From assembly GCA_034509925.1 (NCBI GenBank), contig CM067537.1, positions 3,199,501 through 3,263,500 on the forward strand: a stretch of DNA of 64,000 bases, given 5' to 3'. The stretch's first letter is position 1. Each line of letters opens with the position of its first letter. Position numbers and translations under genes: made by a program. Below, in pieces: positions 39,026-48,258 of this stretch. The notes below the pieces were generated by a model. The model was not told where the DNA came from. It made no database searches and saw only the letters and a program-made list of their open reading frames with translations. This DNA is from Hirudinaria manillensis. Taxonomy: Eukaryota; Annelida; Clitellata; Hirudinida; Hirudinidae.

Positions 39026-39395
39026 AACATCTTAGATAGAAGAACATAGAAGTGGTGGCCAATTAAGAAATGCCAACCTCATGTATCAGCCATTCCAAAG
39101 ATCAGCTAAATATTGTTGGATCCCTGGATCCAGATAATTGAAGAATAATTAAAATTATATTGCTGATTAATTAATTTAGTAATTAATTAATTTATTGGCA
39201 ATATAATTTGATAATTAATTAATTAAAAAATTAATTAACGTTCAGGGTACTATTCAGAGTCTTTGGTTATGAATCTCGACAAATAGAGTTATCTCGAAAA
39301 GCAGAGCGAGAGTAAGAGAAACAGCAGATTCCAAGACTTAGACAATTAGGCATTGTACATCTTAATTGTTTGCTTGATTAGTTGAAAAGTGAAGG

Positions 39396-40247
39396 ATGCC
39401 GCGGTACTTGGATGAATTGTACGTGCCTCGATTGAGACGAGAATTGAGATATCGAGGCCTGGATTGGAAAGGCACGAAAGTTGAGATACGAGAGCGACTT
39501 GGGGCATGGCTGACAGAGAATGGCCATGACCCGGAAGAATACGAATTCGAGTCTGAATTTACTGAGTTTCTGAGAAAGTGCACAGAGGAGTGGAGAGAGT
39601 GCATTAGGGGCGATTTGGAAAACACAGCGGTTCCATGTCAGGATGTCTCGTTGGTTTCGGGTAAAAACTCTACTGAGAAGAGTTCTGATGGTTCTTTTGA
39701 GGAGAACAGATTGGTGATTCCATCTTCTGAGCAACTAGGAGTGGAACTCTGCAAAAATGTTCCCAACGAAGAACAAATCATATACGTTGATCCAGACAAA
39801 GTTTCTGGCAGCATTGAGATGGAGTCATTCGAAGACACATCCGACCACAGTGAATGCCTGTCTCCAGAAACTCTGTGTGTGATGGCGGACTCAGAGGACT
39901 TGCCATTGGAGCGCATGGAGTTACCAGATCGGGTCGAGTCGTCAGCAGGGCCCAGAGAAATCAAGGAGGTGTTAGTCGAACAAGTGGAGCCTTCGGAGGA
40001 GCACATGGGTTTGCCGGTGGATCCTGTGGAGTTGTTGATGCAGCCCGAGAAGTTACTGATGAGGCACGTGGAGTTGCCGGTGGAGCGCACGGAGTTTGTA
40101 CTGAAGCGGGTGGACTCTTCCGAGGAGCCCGTACCTTCAACTTTCGCAAACTTCGGTGCGGCCGTACGATACATTTTGCAACATGGCAAGGAAAGGTACA
40201 GAGTGCTGTGTTGTTTCGCTAGAGAGGTAACTGTCGTCGACGACTAA
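39396..40247 (+). CDS. SAP-domain protein with a chimeric C-terminus from the repeat array
   Basis: A 283-codon single-exon ORF. Residues 10-45 form a clear SAP motif (LRRELRYRGLDWKGTKVEIR), a small helix-turn-helix that binds AT-rich DNA. The middle is acidic and Ser-rich. Residues 175-247 contain degenerate short repeats around VELP, VEPSEE and MELP. The last 36 residues or so (from about 40136) are encoded by DNA homologous, on the opposite strand, to the first codons and promoter region of the ALYREF-like repeat unit. The natural C-terminus may therefore have been replaced when the array formed. SAP domains occur in nuclear chromatin and RNA proteins and also at the N-terminus of some retrotransposon gag-like proteins; no protease, RT or zinc knuckle is nearby. 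The start is the first ATG after upstream stops. Confidence 0.65.
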   Translation: MPRYLDELYVPRLRRELRYRGLDWKGTKVEIRERLGAWLTENGHDPEEYEFESEFTEFLRKCTEEWRECIRGDLENTAVPCQDVSLVSGKNSTEKSSDGSFEENRLVIPSSEQLGVELCKNVPNEEQIIYVDPDKVSGSIEMESFEDTSDHSECLSPETLCVMADSEDLPLERMELPDRVESSAGPREIKEVLVEQVEPSEEHMGLPVDPVELLMQPEKLLMRHVELPVERTEFVLKRVDSSEEPVPSTFANFGAAVRYILQHGKERYRVLCCFAREVTVVDD

Positions 40248-40376
40248 ACATTTTGGCAAAGAGATGCTTGATATATAATTTTTTTTCCTATTAATTTTAT
40301 CTGCGAGTATTAAAAAATATTTAAAATGAATTATGTTATTGAATAAATGATTAACACGGCATATTTTTTGCGAGTT
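40134..40376 (-). pseudogene. Left-edge partial unit A: first codons and promoter only
   Basis: Matches the repeat from about codon 13 of the ALYREF-like ORF back through its start (ATG at 40174), 5' UTR, 12-bp palindrome (about 40227-40238) and TATA-like element. The rest of the coding body is absent and is replaced by the antisense of the SAP ORF. It differs from array units at many positions, for example CATGGCAAGG in the leader. Confidence 0.8.
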
Positions 40377-40610
40377 TTTATTAGAGATCGTTTGTAAAGT
40401 TTCTTGTCGATTAACATTGGCCCACTGGCTTATTTTCGCACATGTATTGGTCGATTTCCATGTCGATGCTGGATATATAATTATTTTTCTATTAATTTTT
40501 TCTGCGAGTATTAAAAAAAAATTTTTTTCCCCCATTCCTTTACGTATTAAAAAATATTTAAAAATTATTTATGCTGCTGAATAATTGATTAACACGATAT
40601 ATATTTTTTT
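40377..40610 (-). pseudogene. Left-edge partial unit B with the coding body deleted
   Basis: Contains the polyadenylation signal region and the last codons of the ORF, then jumps at about 40466 from inside codon 176 or so to the TATA region of the same unit type. About 620 bases are missing. The breakpoints share only a GA dinucleotide, suggesting end joining rather than unequal crossing over between units. Confidence 0.8.
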
Positions 40611-40651
40611 GCGAGTTTTTATTAGATATTGTTTGTAAAGTTTCTTGTCGA

Positions 40652-41224
40652 TTAACATTGGCCCACCGGCTTCTTTTCGCACATGTATTGGTCGATTTCC
40701 ATGTCGAGCTGGTCTTTCGTGGGCTTGCTGACTTCCGTTTTCTGCTGTTTTTGCTGCTTCTTGAAGACTCTCGATTTTCTAGTCTTGGGTGGCTGGCGAA
40801 AGGTCTTGTCCGTACGGTCGAACGTTTGTCTTTCCCGCTGCTTGGGCAATGTCTCTGTCCTGTCAGAGACGAACTTCAACCTCATTGGTCTTCCGTCGAG
40901 CGTCATCGCGTTGAACCTTTTCATTGCGCTCGTGGCATCGTTGTGTCTGCAGAAGACGATCTCCCCAGTTCCAGTGCTGGTGCCGTCCTCCTTGTAATAG
41001 ACTGCGGCTTTCCTGACGGCACCGACCGTGCCGAAAAGACATTCGAGATCCTTTCCGGTCACGTTGTAGCGCAGGTTGTCGATGAGAATCCTGCACTTAC
41101 CGTCGTTCGCAAAGGATTTTTTCTCGATGATTTTCCTCCCGTCCATGGCTGGCCTCCTCTTGTCTCTCTTGACAAACGAGTTAGCTTCAACTTTCGTTAA
41201 CTTCGGTGCGGCCGTAGGATACAT
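40652..41224 (-). CDS. ALYREF-like RRM protein, unit 1 (190 aa)
   Basis: The left-most complete unit and the most divergent. It lacks nine bases near the end (no Glu-Pro-Val before GQC) and has Ile instead of Val in RNP1 (GEIVF). The frame is intact. Position and divergence suggest it escapes homogenisation. Confidence 0.88.
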   Translation of the reverse strand: MYPTAAPKLTKVEANSFVKRDKRRPAMDGRKIIEKKSFANDGKCRILIDNLRYNVTGKDLECLFGTVGAVRKAAVYYKEDGTSTGTGEIVFCRHNDATSAMKRFNAMTLDGRPMRLKFVSDRTETLPKQRERQTFDRTDKTFRQPPKTRKSRVFKKQQKQQKTEVSKPTKDQLDMEIDQYMCEKKPVGQC

Positions 41225-41508
41225 TTTGTAACTTGGAAGAACTATGGAAACGTACAGAGTGCTGTGTTGTTTTGCTAGAGAGGTAACTGTCGTCGACGAC
41301 TAAACGTTTTGGCAAAAATGATGCTGGATATATAATTATTTTTCTATTAATTTTTTCTGCTAGTATTAAAAAAAAAATTTTTTTCCCCCCATTCCTTTAC
41401 GTATTAAAAAATATTTAAAAATTATTTATGCTGCTGAATAATTGATTAACACGATATATATTTTTTTGCGAGTTTTTATTAGAGATTGTTTGTAAAGTTT
41501 CTTGTCGA

Positions 41509-42090
41509 TTAACATTGGCCCACTGGCTCGACCGGCTTCTTTTCGCACATGTATTGGTCGATTTCCATGTCGAGCTGGTCTTTCGTGGGCTTGCTGACTT
41601 CCGTTTTCTGCTGTTTTTGCTGCTTCTTGAAGACTCTCGATTTTCTAGTCTTGGGCGGCTGGCGAAAGGTCTTGTCCGTACGGTCGAACGTTTGTCTTTC
41701 CCGCTGCTTGGGCAATGTCTCTGTCCTGTCAGAGACGAACTTCAACCTCATTGGTCTTCCGTCGAGCGTCATCGCGTTGAACCTTTTCATTGCGCTCGTG
41801 GCATCGTTGTGTCTGCAGAAGACGACCTCCCCAGTTCCAGTGCTGGTGCCGTCCTCCTTGTAATAGACTGCGGCTTTCCTGACGGCACCGACCGTGCCGA
41901 AAAGACATTCGAGATCCTTTCCGGTCACGTTGTAGCGCAGGTTGTCGATGAGAATCCTGCACTTACCGTCGTTCGCAAAGGATTTTTTCTCGATGATTTT
42001 CCTCCCGTCCATGGCTGGCCTCTTCTTGTCTCTCTTGACAAACGAGTTAGCTTCAACTTTCGTAAACTTCGGTGCGGCCGTAGGACACAT
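41509..42090 (-). CDS. ALYREF-like RRM protein, unit 2
   Basis: Begins MCPTAAPKF rather than the majority MYPTAAPKL, and has a private Arg-to-Lys change (DKKRP). It shares the Cys2/Phe9 start with units 3 and 4, marking a local sub-family. Confidence 0.88.
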   Translation of the reverse strand: MCPTAAPKFTKVEANSFVKRDKKRPAMDGRKIIEKKSFANDGKCRILIDNLRYNVTGKDLECLFGTVGAVRKAAVYYKEDGTSTGTGEVVFCRHNDATSAMKRFNAMTLDGRPMRLKFVSDRTETLPKQRERQTFDRTDKTFRQPPKTRKSRVFKKQQKQQKTEVSKPTKDQLDMEIDQYMCEKKPVEPVGQC

Positions 42091-42374
42091 TTTGTAACTT
42101 GGAAGAACTATGGAAACGTACAGAGTGCTGTGTTGTTTTGCTAGAGAGGTAACTGTCGTCGACGACTAAACGTCTTGGCAAAAAAGATGCTGGATATATA
42201 ATTATTTTTCTATTAATTTTTTCTGCTAGTATTAAAAAAAAAATTTTTTTCCCCCCATTCCTTTACGTATTAAAAAATATTAAAAAATTATTTATGCTAC
42301 TGAATAATTGATTAACACGATATATATTTTTTTGCGAGTTTTTATTAGAGATTGTTTGTAAAGTTTCTTGTCGA

Positions 42375-42956
42375 TTAACATTGGCCCACTGGCTCGACCG
42401 GCTTCTTTTCGCACATGTATTGGTCGATTTCCATGTCGAGCTGGTCTTTCGTGGGCTTGCTGACTTCCGTTTTCTGCTGTTTTTGCTGCTTCTTGAAGAC
42501 TCTCGATTTTCTAGTCTTGGGCGGCTGGCGAAAGGTCTTGTCCGTACGGTCGAACGTTTGTCTTTCCCGCTGCTTGGGCAATGTCTCTGTCCTGTCAGAG
42601 ACGAACTTCAACCTCATTGGTCTTCCGTCGAGCGTCATCGCGTTGAACCTTTTCATTGCGCTCGTGGCATCGTTGTGTCTGCAGAAGACGACCTCCCCAG
42701 TTCCAGTGCTGGTGCCGTCCTCCTTGTAATAGACTGCGGCTTTCCTGACGGCACCGACCGTGCCGAAAAGACATTCGAGATCCTTTCCGGTCACGTTGTA
42801 GCGCAGGTTGTCGATGAGAATCCTGCACTTACCGTCGTTCGCAAAGGATTTTTTCTCGATGATTTTCCTCCCGTCCATGGCTGGCCTCCTCTTGTCTCTC
42901 TTGACAAACGAGTTAGCTTCAACTTTCGTAAACTTCGGTGCGGCCGTAGGACACAT
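42375..42956 (-). CDS. ALYREF-like RRM protein, unit 3
   Basis: Cys2/Phe9 sub-family; otherwise as the majority protein. Confidence 0.88.
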   Translation of the reverse strand: MCPTAAPKFTKVEANSFVKRDKRRPAMDGRKIIEKKSFANDGKCRILIDNLRYNVTGKDLECLFGTVGAVRKAAVYYKEDGTSTGTGEVVFCRHNDATSAMKRFNAMTLDGRPMRLKFVSDRTETLPKQRERQTFDRTDKTFRQPPKTRKSRVFKKQQKQQKTEVSKPTKDQLDMEIDQYMCEKKPVEPVGQC

Positions 42957-43250
42957 TTTGTAACTTGGAAGAACTATGGAAACGTACAGAGTGCTGTGTT
43001 GTTTTGCTAGAGAGGTAACTGTCGTCGACGACTAAACGTCTTGGCAAAAAAGATGCTGGATATATAATTATTTTTCTATTAATTTTTTCTGCTAGTATTA
43101 AAAAAAAAATTTTTTTCCCCCCATTCCTTTACGTATTAAAAAATATTAAAAAATATTAAAAAATTATTTATGCTACTGAATAATTGATTAACACGATATA
43201 TATTTTTTTGCGAGTTTTTATTAGAGATTGTTTGTAAAGTTTCTTGTCGA

Positions 43251-43832
43251 TTAACATTGGCCCACTGGCTCGACCGGCTTCTTTTCGCACATGTATTGGT
43301 CGATTTCCATGTCGAGCTGGTCTTTCGTGGGCTTGCTGACTTCCGTTTTCTGCTGTTTTTGCTGCTTCTTGAAGACTCTCGATTTTCTAGTCTTGGGCGG
43401 CTGGCGAAAGGTCTTGTCCGTACGGTCGAACGTTTGTCTTTCCCGCTGCTTGGGCAATGTCTCTGTCCTGTCAGAGACGAACTTCAACCTCATTGGTCTT
43501 CCGTCGAGCGTCATCGCGTTGAACCTTTTCATTGCGCTCGTGGCATCGTTGTGTCTGCAGAAGACGACCTCCCCAGTTCCAGTGCTGGTGCCGTCCTCCT
43601 TGTAATAGACTGCGGCTTTCCTGACGGCACCGACCGTGCCGAAAAGACATTCGAGATCCTTTCCGGTCACGTTGTAGCGCAGGTTGTCGATGAGAATCCT
43701 GCACTTACCGTCGTTCGCAAAGGATTTTTTCTCGATGATTTTCCTCCCGTCCATGGCTGGCCTCCTCTTGTCTCTCTTGACAAACGAGTTAGCTTCAACT
43801 TTCGTAAACTTCGGTGCGGCCGTAGGACACAT
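43251..43832 (-). CDS. ALYREF-like RRM protein, unit 4
   Basis: Protein identical to unit 3. The spacer to its left carries an extra TAAAAAATAT motif, making a longer unit. Confidence 0.88.
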   Translation of the reverse strand: MCPTAAPKFTKVEANSFVKRDKRRPAMDGRKIIEKKSFANDGKCRILIDNLRYNVTGKDLECLFGTVGAVRKAAVYYKEDGTSTGTGEVVFCRHNDATSAMKRFNAMTLDGRPMRLKFVSDRTETLPKQRERQTFDRTDKTFRQPPKTRKSRVFKKQQKQQKTEVSKPTKDQLDMEIDQYMCEKKPVEPVGQC

Positions 43833-44125
43833 TTTGTAACTTGGAAGAACTATGGAAACGTACAGAGTGCTGTGTTGTTTTGCTAGAGAGGTAACTGTCG
43901 TCGACGACTAAACGTTTTGGCAAAAATGATGCTGGATATATAATTATTTTTCTATTAATTTTTTCTGCTAGTATTAAAAAAAAATTTTTTTTCCCCCATT
44001 CCTTTACGTATTAAAAAATATTAAAAAATATTTAAAAATTATTTATGCTGCTGAATAATTGATTAACACGATATATATTTTTTTGCGAGTTTTTATTAGA
44101 GATTGTTTGTAAAGTTTCTTGTCGA

Positions 44126-44707
44126 TTAACATTGGCCCACTGGCTCGACCGGCTTCTTTTCGCACATGTATTGGTCGATTTCCATGTCGAGCTGGTCTTT
44201 CGTGGGCTTGCTGACTTCCGTTTTCTGCTGTTTTTGCTGCTTCTTGAAGACTCTCGATTTTCTAGTCTTGGGCGGCTGGCGAAAGGTCTTGTCCGTACGG
44301 TCGAACGTTTGTCTTTCCCGCTGCTTGGGCAATGTCTCTGTCCTGTCAGAGACGAACTTCAACCTCATTGGTCTTCCGTCGAGCGTCATCGCGTTGAACC
44401 TTTTCATTGCGCTCGTGGCATCGTTGTGTCTGCAGAAGACGACCTCCCCAGTTCCAGTGCTGGTGCCGTCCTCCTTGTAATAGACTGCGGCTTTCCTGAC
44501 GGCACCGACCGTGCCGAAAAGACATTCGAGATCCTTTCCGGTCACGTTGTAGCGCAGGTTGTCGATGAGAATCCTGCACTTACCGTCGTTCGCAAAGGAT
44601 TTTTTCTCGATGATTTTCCTCCCGTCCATGGCTGGCCTCCTCTTGTCTCTCTTGACAAACGAGTTAGCTTCAACTTTCGTTAACTTCGGTGCGGCCGTAG
44701 GATACAT
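44126..44707 (-). CDS. ALYREF-like RRM protein, unit 5 (majority form)
   Basis: First unit of the majority Tyr2/Leu9 protein, which units 6, 8-14, 17, 19 and 20 share exactly. Confidence 0.88.
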   Translation of the reverse strand: MYPTAAPKLTKVEANSFVKRDKRRPAMDGRKIIEKKSFANDGKCRILIDNLRYNVTGKDLECLFGTVGAVRKAAVYYKEDGTSTGTGEVVFCRHNDATSAMKRFNAMTLDGRPMRLKFVSDRTETLPKQRERQTFDRTDKTFRQPPKTRKSRVFKKQQKQQKTEVSKPTKDQLDMEIDQYMCEKKPVEPVGQC

Positions 44708-45000
44708 TTTGTAACTTGGAAGAACTATGGAAACGTACAGAGTGCTGTGTTGTTTTGCTAGAGAGGTAACTGTCGTCGACGACTAAACGTTTTGGCAAAA
44801 AAGATGCTGGATATATAATTATTTTTCTATTAATTTTTTCTGCTAGTATTAAAAAAAAATTTTTTTTCCCCCATTCCTTTACGTATTAAAAAATATTAAA
44901 AAATATTTAAAAATTATTTATGCTGCTGAATAATTGATTAACACGATATATATTTTTTTGCGAGTTTTTATTAGAGATTGTTTGTAAAGTTTCTTGTCGA

Positions 45001-45582
45001 TTAACATTGGCCCACTGGCTCGACCGGCTTCTTTTCGCACATGTATTGGTCGATTTCCATGTCGAGCTGGTCTTTCGTGGGCTTGCTGACTTCCGTTTTC
45101 TGCTGTTTTTGCTGCTTCTTGAAGACTCTCGATTTTCTAGTCTTGGGCGGCTGGCGAAAGGTCTTGTCCGTACGGTCGAACGTTTGTCTTTCCCGCTGCT
45201 TGGGCAATGTCTCTGTCCTGTCAGAGACGAACTTCAACCTCATTGGTCTTCCGTCGAGCGTCATCGCGTTGAACCTTTTCATTGCGCTCGTGGCATCGTT
45301 GTGTCTGCAGAAGACGACCTCCCCAGTTCCAGTGCTGGTGCCGTCCTCCTTGTAATAGACTGCGGCTTTCCTGACGGCACCGACCGTGCCGAAAAGACAT
45401 TCGAGATCCTTTCCGGTCACGTTGTAGCGCAGGTTGTCGATGAGAATCCTGCACTTACCGTCGTTCGCAAAGGATTTTTTCTCGATGATTTTCCTCCCGT
45501 CCATGGCTGGCCTCCTCTTGTCTCTCTTGACAAACGAGTTAGCTTCAACTTTCGTTAACTTCGGTGCGGCCGTAGGATACAT
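45001..45582 (-). CDS. ALYREF-like RRM protein, unit 6
   Basis: Majority protein. Confidence 0.88.
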   Translation of the reverse strand: MYPTAAPKLTKVEANSFVKRDKRRPAMDGRKIIEKKSFANDGKCRILIDNLRYNVTGKDLECLFGTVGAVRKAAVYYKEDGTSTGTGEVVFCRHNDATSAMKRFNAMTLDGRPMRLKFVSDRTETLPKQRERQTFDRTDKTFRQPPKTRKSRVFKKQQKQQKTEVSKPTKDQLDMEIDQYMCEKKPVEPVGQC

Positions 45583-45866
45583 TTTGTAACTTGGAAGAAC
45601 TATGGAAACGTACAGAGTGCTGTGTTGTTTTGCTAGAGAGGTAACTGTCGTCGACGACTAAACGTTTTGGCAAAAAAGATGCTGGATATATAATTATTTT
45701 TCTATTAATTTTTTCTGCTAGTATTAAAAAAAAAATTTTTTTCCCCCCATTCCTTTACGTATTAAAAAATATTAAAAAATTATTTATGCTACTGAATAAT
45801 TGATTAACACGATATATATTTTTTTGCGAGTTTTTATTAGAGATTGTTTGTAAAGTTTCTTGTCGA

Positions 45867-46505
45867 TTAACATTGGCCCACTGGCTCGACCGGCTTCTTT
45901 TCGCACATGTATTGGTCGATTTCCATGTCGAGCTGGTCTTTCGTGGGCTTGCTGACTTCCGTTTTCTGCTGTTTTTGCTGCTTCTTGAAGACTCTCGATT
46001 TTCTAGTCTTGGGCGGCTGGCGAAAGGTCTTGTCCGTACGGTCGAACGTTTGTCTTTCCCGCTGCTTGTGCGGCTGGCGAAAGGTCTTGTCCGTACGGTC
46101 GAACGTTTGTCTTTCCCGCTGCTTGGGCAATGTCTCTGTCCTGTCAGAGACGAACTTCAACCTCATTGGTCTTCCGTCGAGCGTCATCGCGTTGAACCTT
46201 TTCATTGCGCTCGTGGCATCGTTGTGTCTGCAGAAGACGACCTCCCCAGTTCCAGTGCTGGTGCCGTCCTCCTTGTAATAGACTGCGGCTTTCCTGACGG
46301 CACCGACCGTGCCGAAAAGACATTCGAGATCCTTTCCGGTCACGTTGTAGCGCAGGTTGTCGATGAGAATCCTGCACTTACCGTCGTTCGCAAAGGATTT
46401 TTTCTCGATGATTTTCCTCCCGTCCATGGCTGGCCTCCTCTTGTCTCTCTTGACAAACGAGTTAGCTTCAACTTTCGTTAACTTCGGTGCGGCCGTAGGA
46501 TACAT
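45867..46505 (-). CDS. ALYREF-like RRM protein, unit 7 (212 aa, internal duplication)
   Basis: Has a 57-bp tandem duplication (about 46015-46130) that adds 19 residues in frame and repeats the QRERQTFDRTDKTFRQP linker between RRM and C-terminal motif. One base at the junction changes Pro to His. The RRM and C-terminal motif are untouched, so function is probably kept. Confidence 0.88.
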   Translation of the reverse strand: MYPTAAPKLTKVEANSFVKRDKRRPAMDGRKIIEKKSFANDGKCRILIDNLRYNVTGKDLECLFGTVGAVRKAAVYYKEDGTSTGTGEVVFCRHNDATSAMKRFNAMTLDGRPMRLKFVSDRTETLPKQRERQTFDRTDKTFRQPHKQRERQTFDRTDKTFRQPPKTRKSRVFKKQQKQQKTEVSKPTKDQLDMEIDQYMCEKKPVEPVGQC

Positions 46506-46766
46506 TTTGTAACTTGGAAGAACTATGGAAACGTACAGAGTGCTGTGTTGTTTTGCTAGAGAGGTAACTGTCGTCGACGACTAAACGTTTTGGCAAAAAA
46601 GATGCTGGATATATAATTATTTTTCTATTAATTTTTTCTGCTAGTATTAAAAAAAAAATTTTTTTTTCCCCCATTCCTTTACGTATTAAAAAATATTAAA
46701 AAATATTTAAAAATTATTTATGCTGCTGAATAATTGATTAACACGATATATATTTTTTTGCGAGTT

Positions 46767-46772
46767 TTTATT
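46767..46772 (-). terminator. AATAAA polyadenylation signal of unit 8, present in every complete unit
   Basis: AATAAA on the minus strand about 30 bases after the TAA stop (46803-46801). The same sequence lies at the same distance in each unit, so each can end its own transcript. Confidence 0.7.
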
Positions 46773-46800
46773 AGAGATTGTTTGTAAAGTTTCTTGTCGA

Positions 46801-47382
46801 TTAACATTGGCCCACTGGCTCGACCGGCTTCTTTTCGCACATGTATTGGTCGATTTCCATGTCGAGCTGGTCTTTCGTGGGCTTGCTGACTTCCGTTTTC
46901 TGCTGTTTTTGCTGCTTCTTGAAGACTCTCGATTTTCTAGTCTTGGGCGGCTGGCGAAAGGTCTTGTCCGTACGGTCGAACGTTTGTCTTTCCCGCTGCT
47001 TGGGCAATGTCTCTGTCCTGTCAGAGACGAACTTCAACCTCATTGGTCTTCCGTCGAGCGTCATCGCGTTGAACCTTTTCATTGCGCTCGTGGCATCGTT
47101 GTGTCTGCAGAAGACGACCTCCCCAGTTCCAGTGCTGGTGCCGTCCTCCTTGTAATAGACTGCGGCTTTCCTGACGGCACCGACCGTGCCGAAAAGACAT
47201 TCGAGATCCTTTCCGGTCACGTTGTAGCGCAGGTTGTCGATGAGAATCCTGCACTTACCGTCGTTCGCAAAGGATTTTTTCTCGATGATTTTCCTCCCGT
47301 CCATGGCTGGCCTCCTCTTGTCTCTCTTGACAAACGAGTTAGCTTCAACTTTCGTTAACTTCGGTGCGGCCGTAGGATACAT
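46801..47382 (-). CDS. ALYREF-like RNA-export adaptor, unit 8 (reference description)
   Basis: 193 residues, no intron. One RRM spans residues 44-121: RNP2 is ILIDNL (46-51) and the divergent RNP1 is GTGEVVFC (85-92). The segments RKAAVYYKEDGTS and LDGRPMRLKFVSD match the RRM of ALYREF/THOC4 (TREX complex, nuclear mRNA export) closely in pattern and order. A basic Gln/Lys linker follows, then DQLDMEIDQYM (171-181), matching the C-terminal helix by which ALYREF-family proteins bind the helicase UAP56/DDX39B. The N-terminal 43 residues lack the second, N-terminal UAP56-binding helix and the Arg/Gly-rich region of ordinary ALYREF (about 250 residues), so this is a short form. The ATG is preceded by a TATA-like element at about -105, and the stop is followed by AATAAA. 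Absence of introns suggests an origin as a retrocopy (inference). Confidence 0.9.
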   Translation of the reverse strand: MYPTAAPKLTKVEANSFVKRDKRRPAMDGRKIIEKKSFANDGKCRILIDNLRYNVTGKDLECLFGTVGAVRKAAVYYKEDGTSTGTGEVVFCRHNDATSAMKRFNAMTLDGRPMRLKFVSDRTETLPKQRERQTFDRTDKTFRQPPKTRKSRVFKKQQKQQKTEVSKPTKDQLDMEIDQYMCEKKPVEPVGQC

Positions 47383-47446
47383 TTTGTAACTTGGAAGAAC
47401 TATGGAAACGTACAGAGTGCTGTGTTGTTTTGCTAGAGAGGTAACT

Positions 47447-47458
47447 GTCGTCGACGAC
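47447..47458. promoter_or_regulatory. 12-bp perfect palindrome in the leader or promoter of unit 8, conserved in all units
   Basis: GTCGTCGACGAC is its own reverse complement. It lies about 65-76 bases before the ATG, 25-40 bases downstream of the TATA-like element, near the predicted transcription start. It survives in partial unit A and in the first scrambled unit. A dimeric DNA-binding factor or a core-promoter element would fit; this is inference. Confidence 0.45.
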
Positions 47459-47484
47459 TAAACGTTTTGGCAAAAAAGATGCTG

Positions 47485-47496
47485 GATATATAATTA
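47485..47496 (-). promoter_or_regulatory. TATA-like element of unit 8, present in every unit
   Basis: AATTATATATCC on the minus strand about 105 bases upstream of the ATG. It is the best core-promoter candidate in the unit and is unchanged across the array. Confidence 0.5.
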
Positions 47497-47676
47497 TTTT
47501 TCTATTAATTTTTTCTGCTAGTATTAAAAAAAAAATTTTTTTTCCCCCATTCCTTTACGTATTAAAAAATATTAAAAAATATTTAAAAATTATTTATGCT
47601 GCTGAATAATTGATTAACACGATATATATTTTTTTGCGAGTTTTTATTAGAGATTGTTTGTAAAGTTTCTTGTCGA

Positions 47677-48258
47677 TTAACATTGGCCCACTGGCTCGAC
47701 CGGCTTCTTTTCGCACATGTATTGGTCGATTTCCATGTCGAGCTGGTCTTTCGTGGGCTTGCTGACTTCCGTTTTCTGCTGTTTTTGCTGCTTCTTGAAG
47801 ACTCTCGATTTTCTAGTCTTGGGCGGCTGGCGAAAGGTCTTGTCCGTACGGTCGAACGTTTGTCTTTCCCGCTGCTTGGGCAATGTCTCTGTCCTGTCAG
47901 AGACGAACTTCAACCTCATTGGTCTTCCGTCGAGCGTCATCGCGTTGAACCTTTTCATTGCGCTCGTGGCATCGTTGTGTCTGCAGAAGACGACCTCCCC
48001 AGTTCCAGTGCTGGTGCCGTCCTCCTTGTAATAGACTGCGGCTTTCCTGACGGCACCGACCGTGCCGAAAAGACATTCGAGATCCTTTCCGGTCACGTTG
48101 TAGCGCAGGTTGTCGATGAGAATCCTGCACTTACCGTCGTTCGCAAAGGATTTTTTCTCGATGATTTTCCTCCCGTCCATGGCTGGCCTCCTCTTGTCTC
48201 TCTTGACAAACGAGTTAGCTTCAACTTTCGTTAACTTCGGTGCGGCCGTAGGATACAT
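47677..48258 (-). CDS. ALYREF-like RRM protein, unit 9
   Basis: Majority protein. Confidence 0.88.
   Translation of the reverse strand: MYPTAAPKLTKVEANSFVKRDKRRPAMDGRKIIEKKSFANDGKCRILIDNLRYNVTGKDLECLFGTVGAVRKAAVYYKEDGTSTGTGEVVFCRHNDATSAMKRFNAMTLDGRPMRLKFVSDRTETLPKQRERQTFDRTDKTFRQPPKTRKSRVFKKQQKQQKTEVSKPTKDQLDMEIDQYMCEKKPVEPVGQC

Noticed and set aside
46144..46377. Minus-strand 77-codon Gln/Arg-rich ORF in each unit
   Set aside because: Out-of-frame shadow inside the RRM coding sequence; conserved only because the units are near-identical.
46807..47358. Plus-strand ORFs of 183-209 codons in each array unit as genes
   Set aside because: They are exact antisense to the RRM gene. The RRM frame has a clear family match, TATA-like element and AATAAA in the right orientation; the antisense frame has none.
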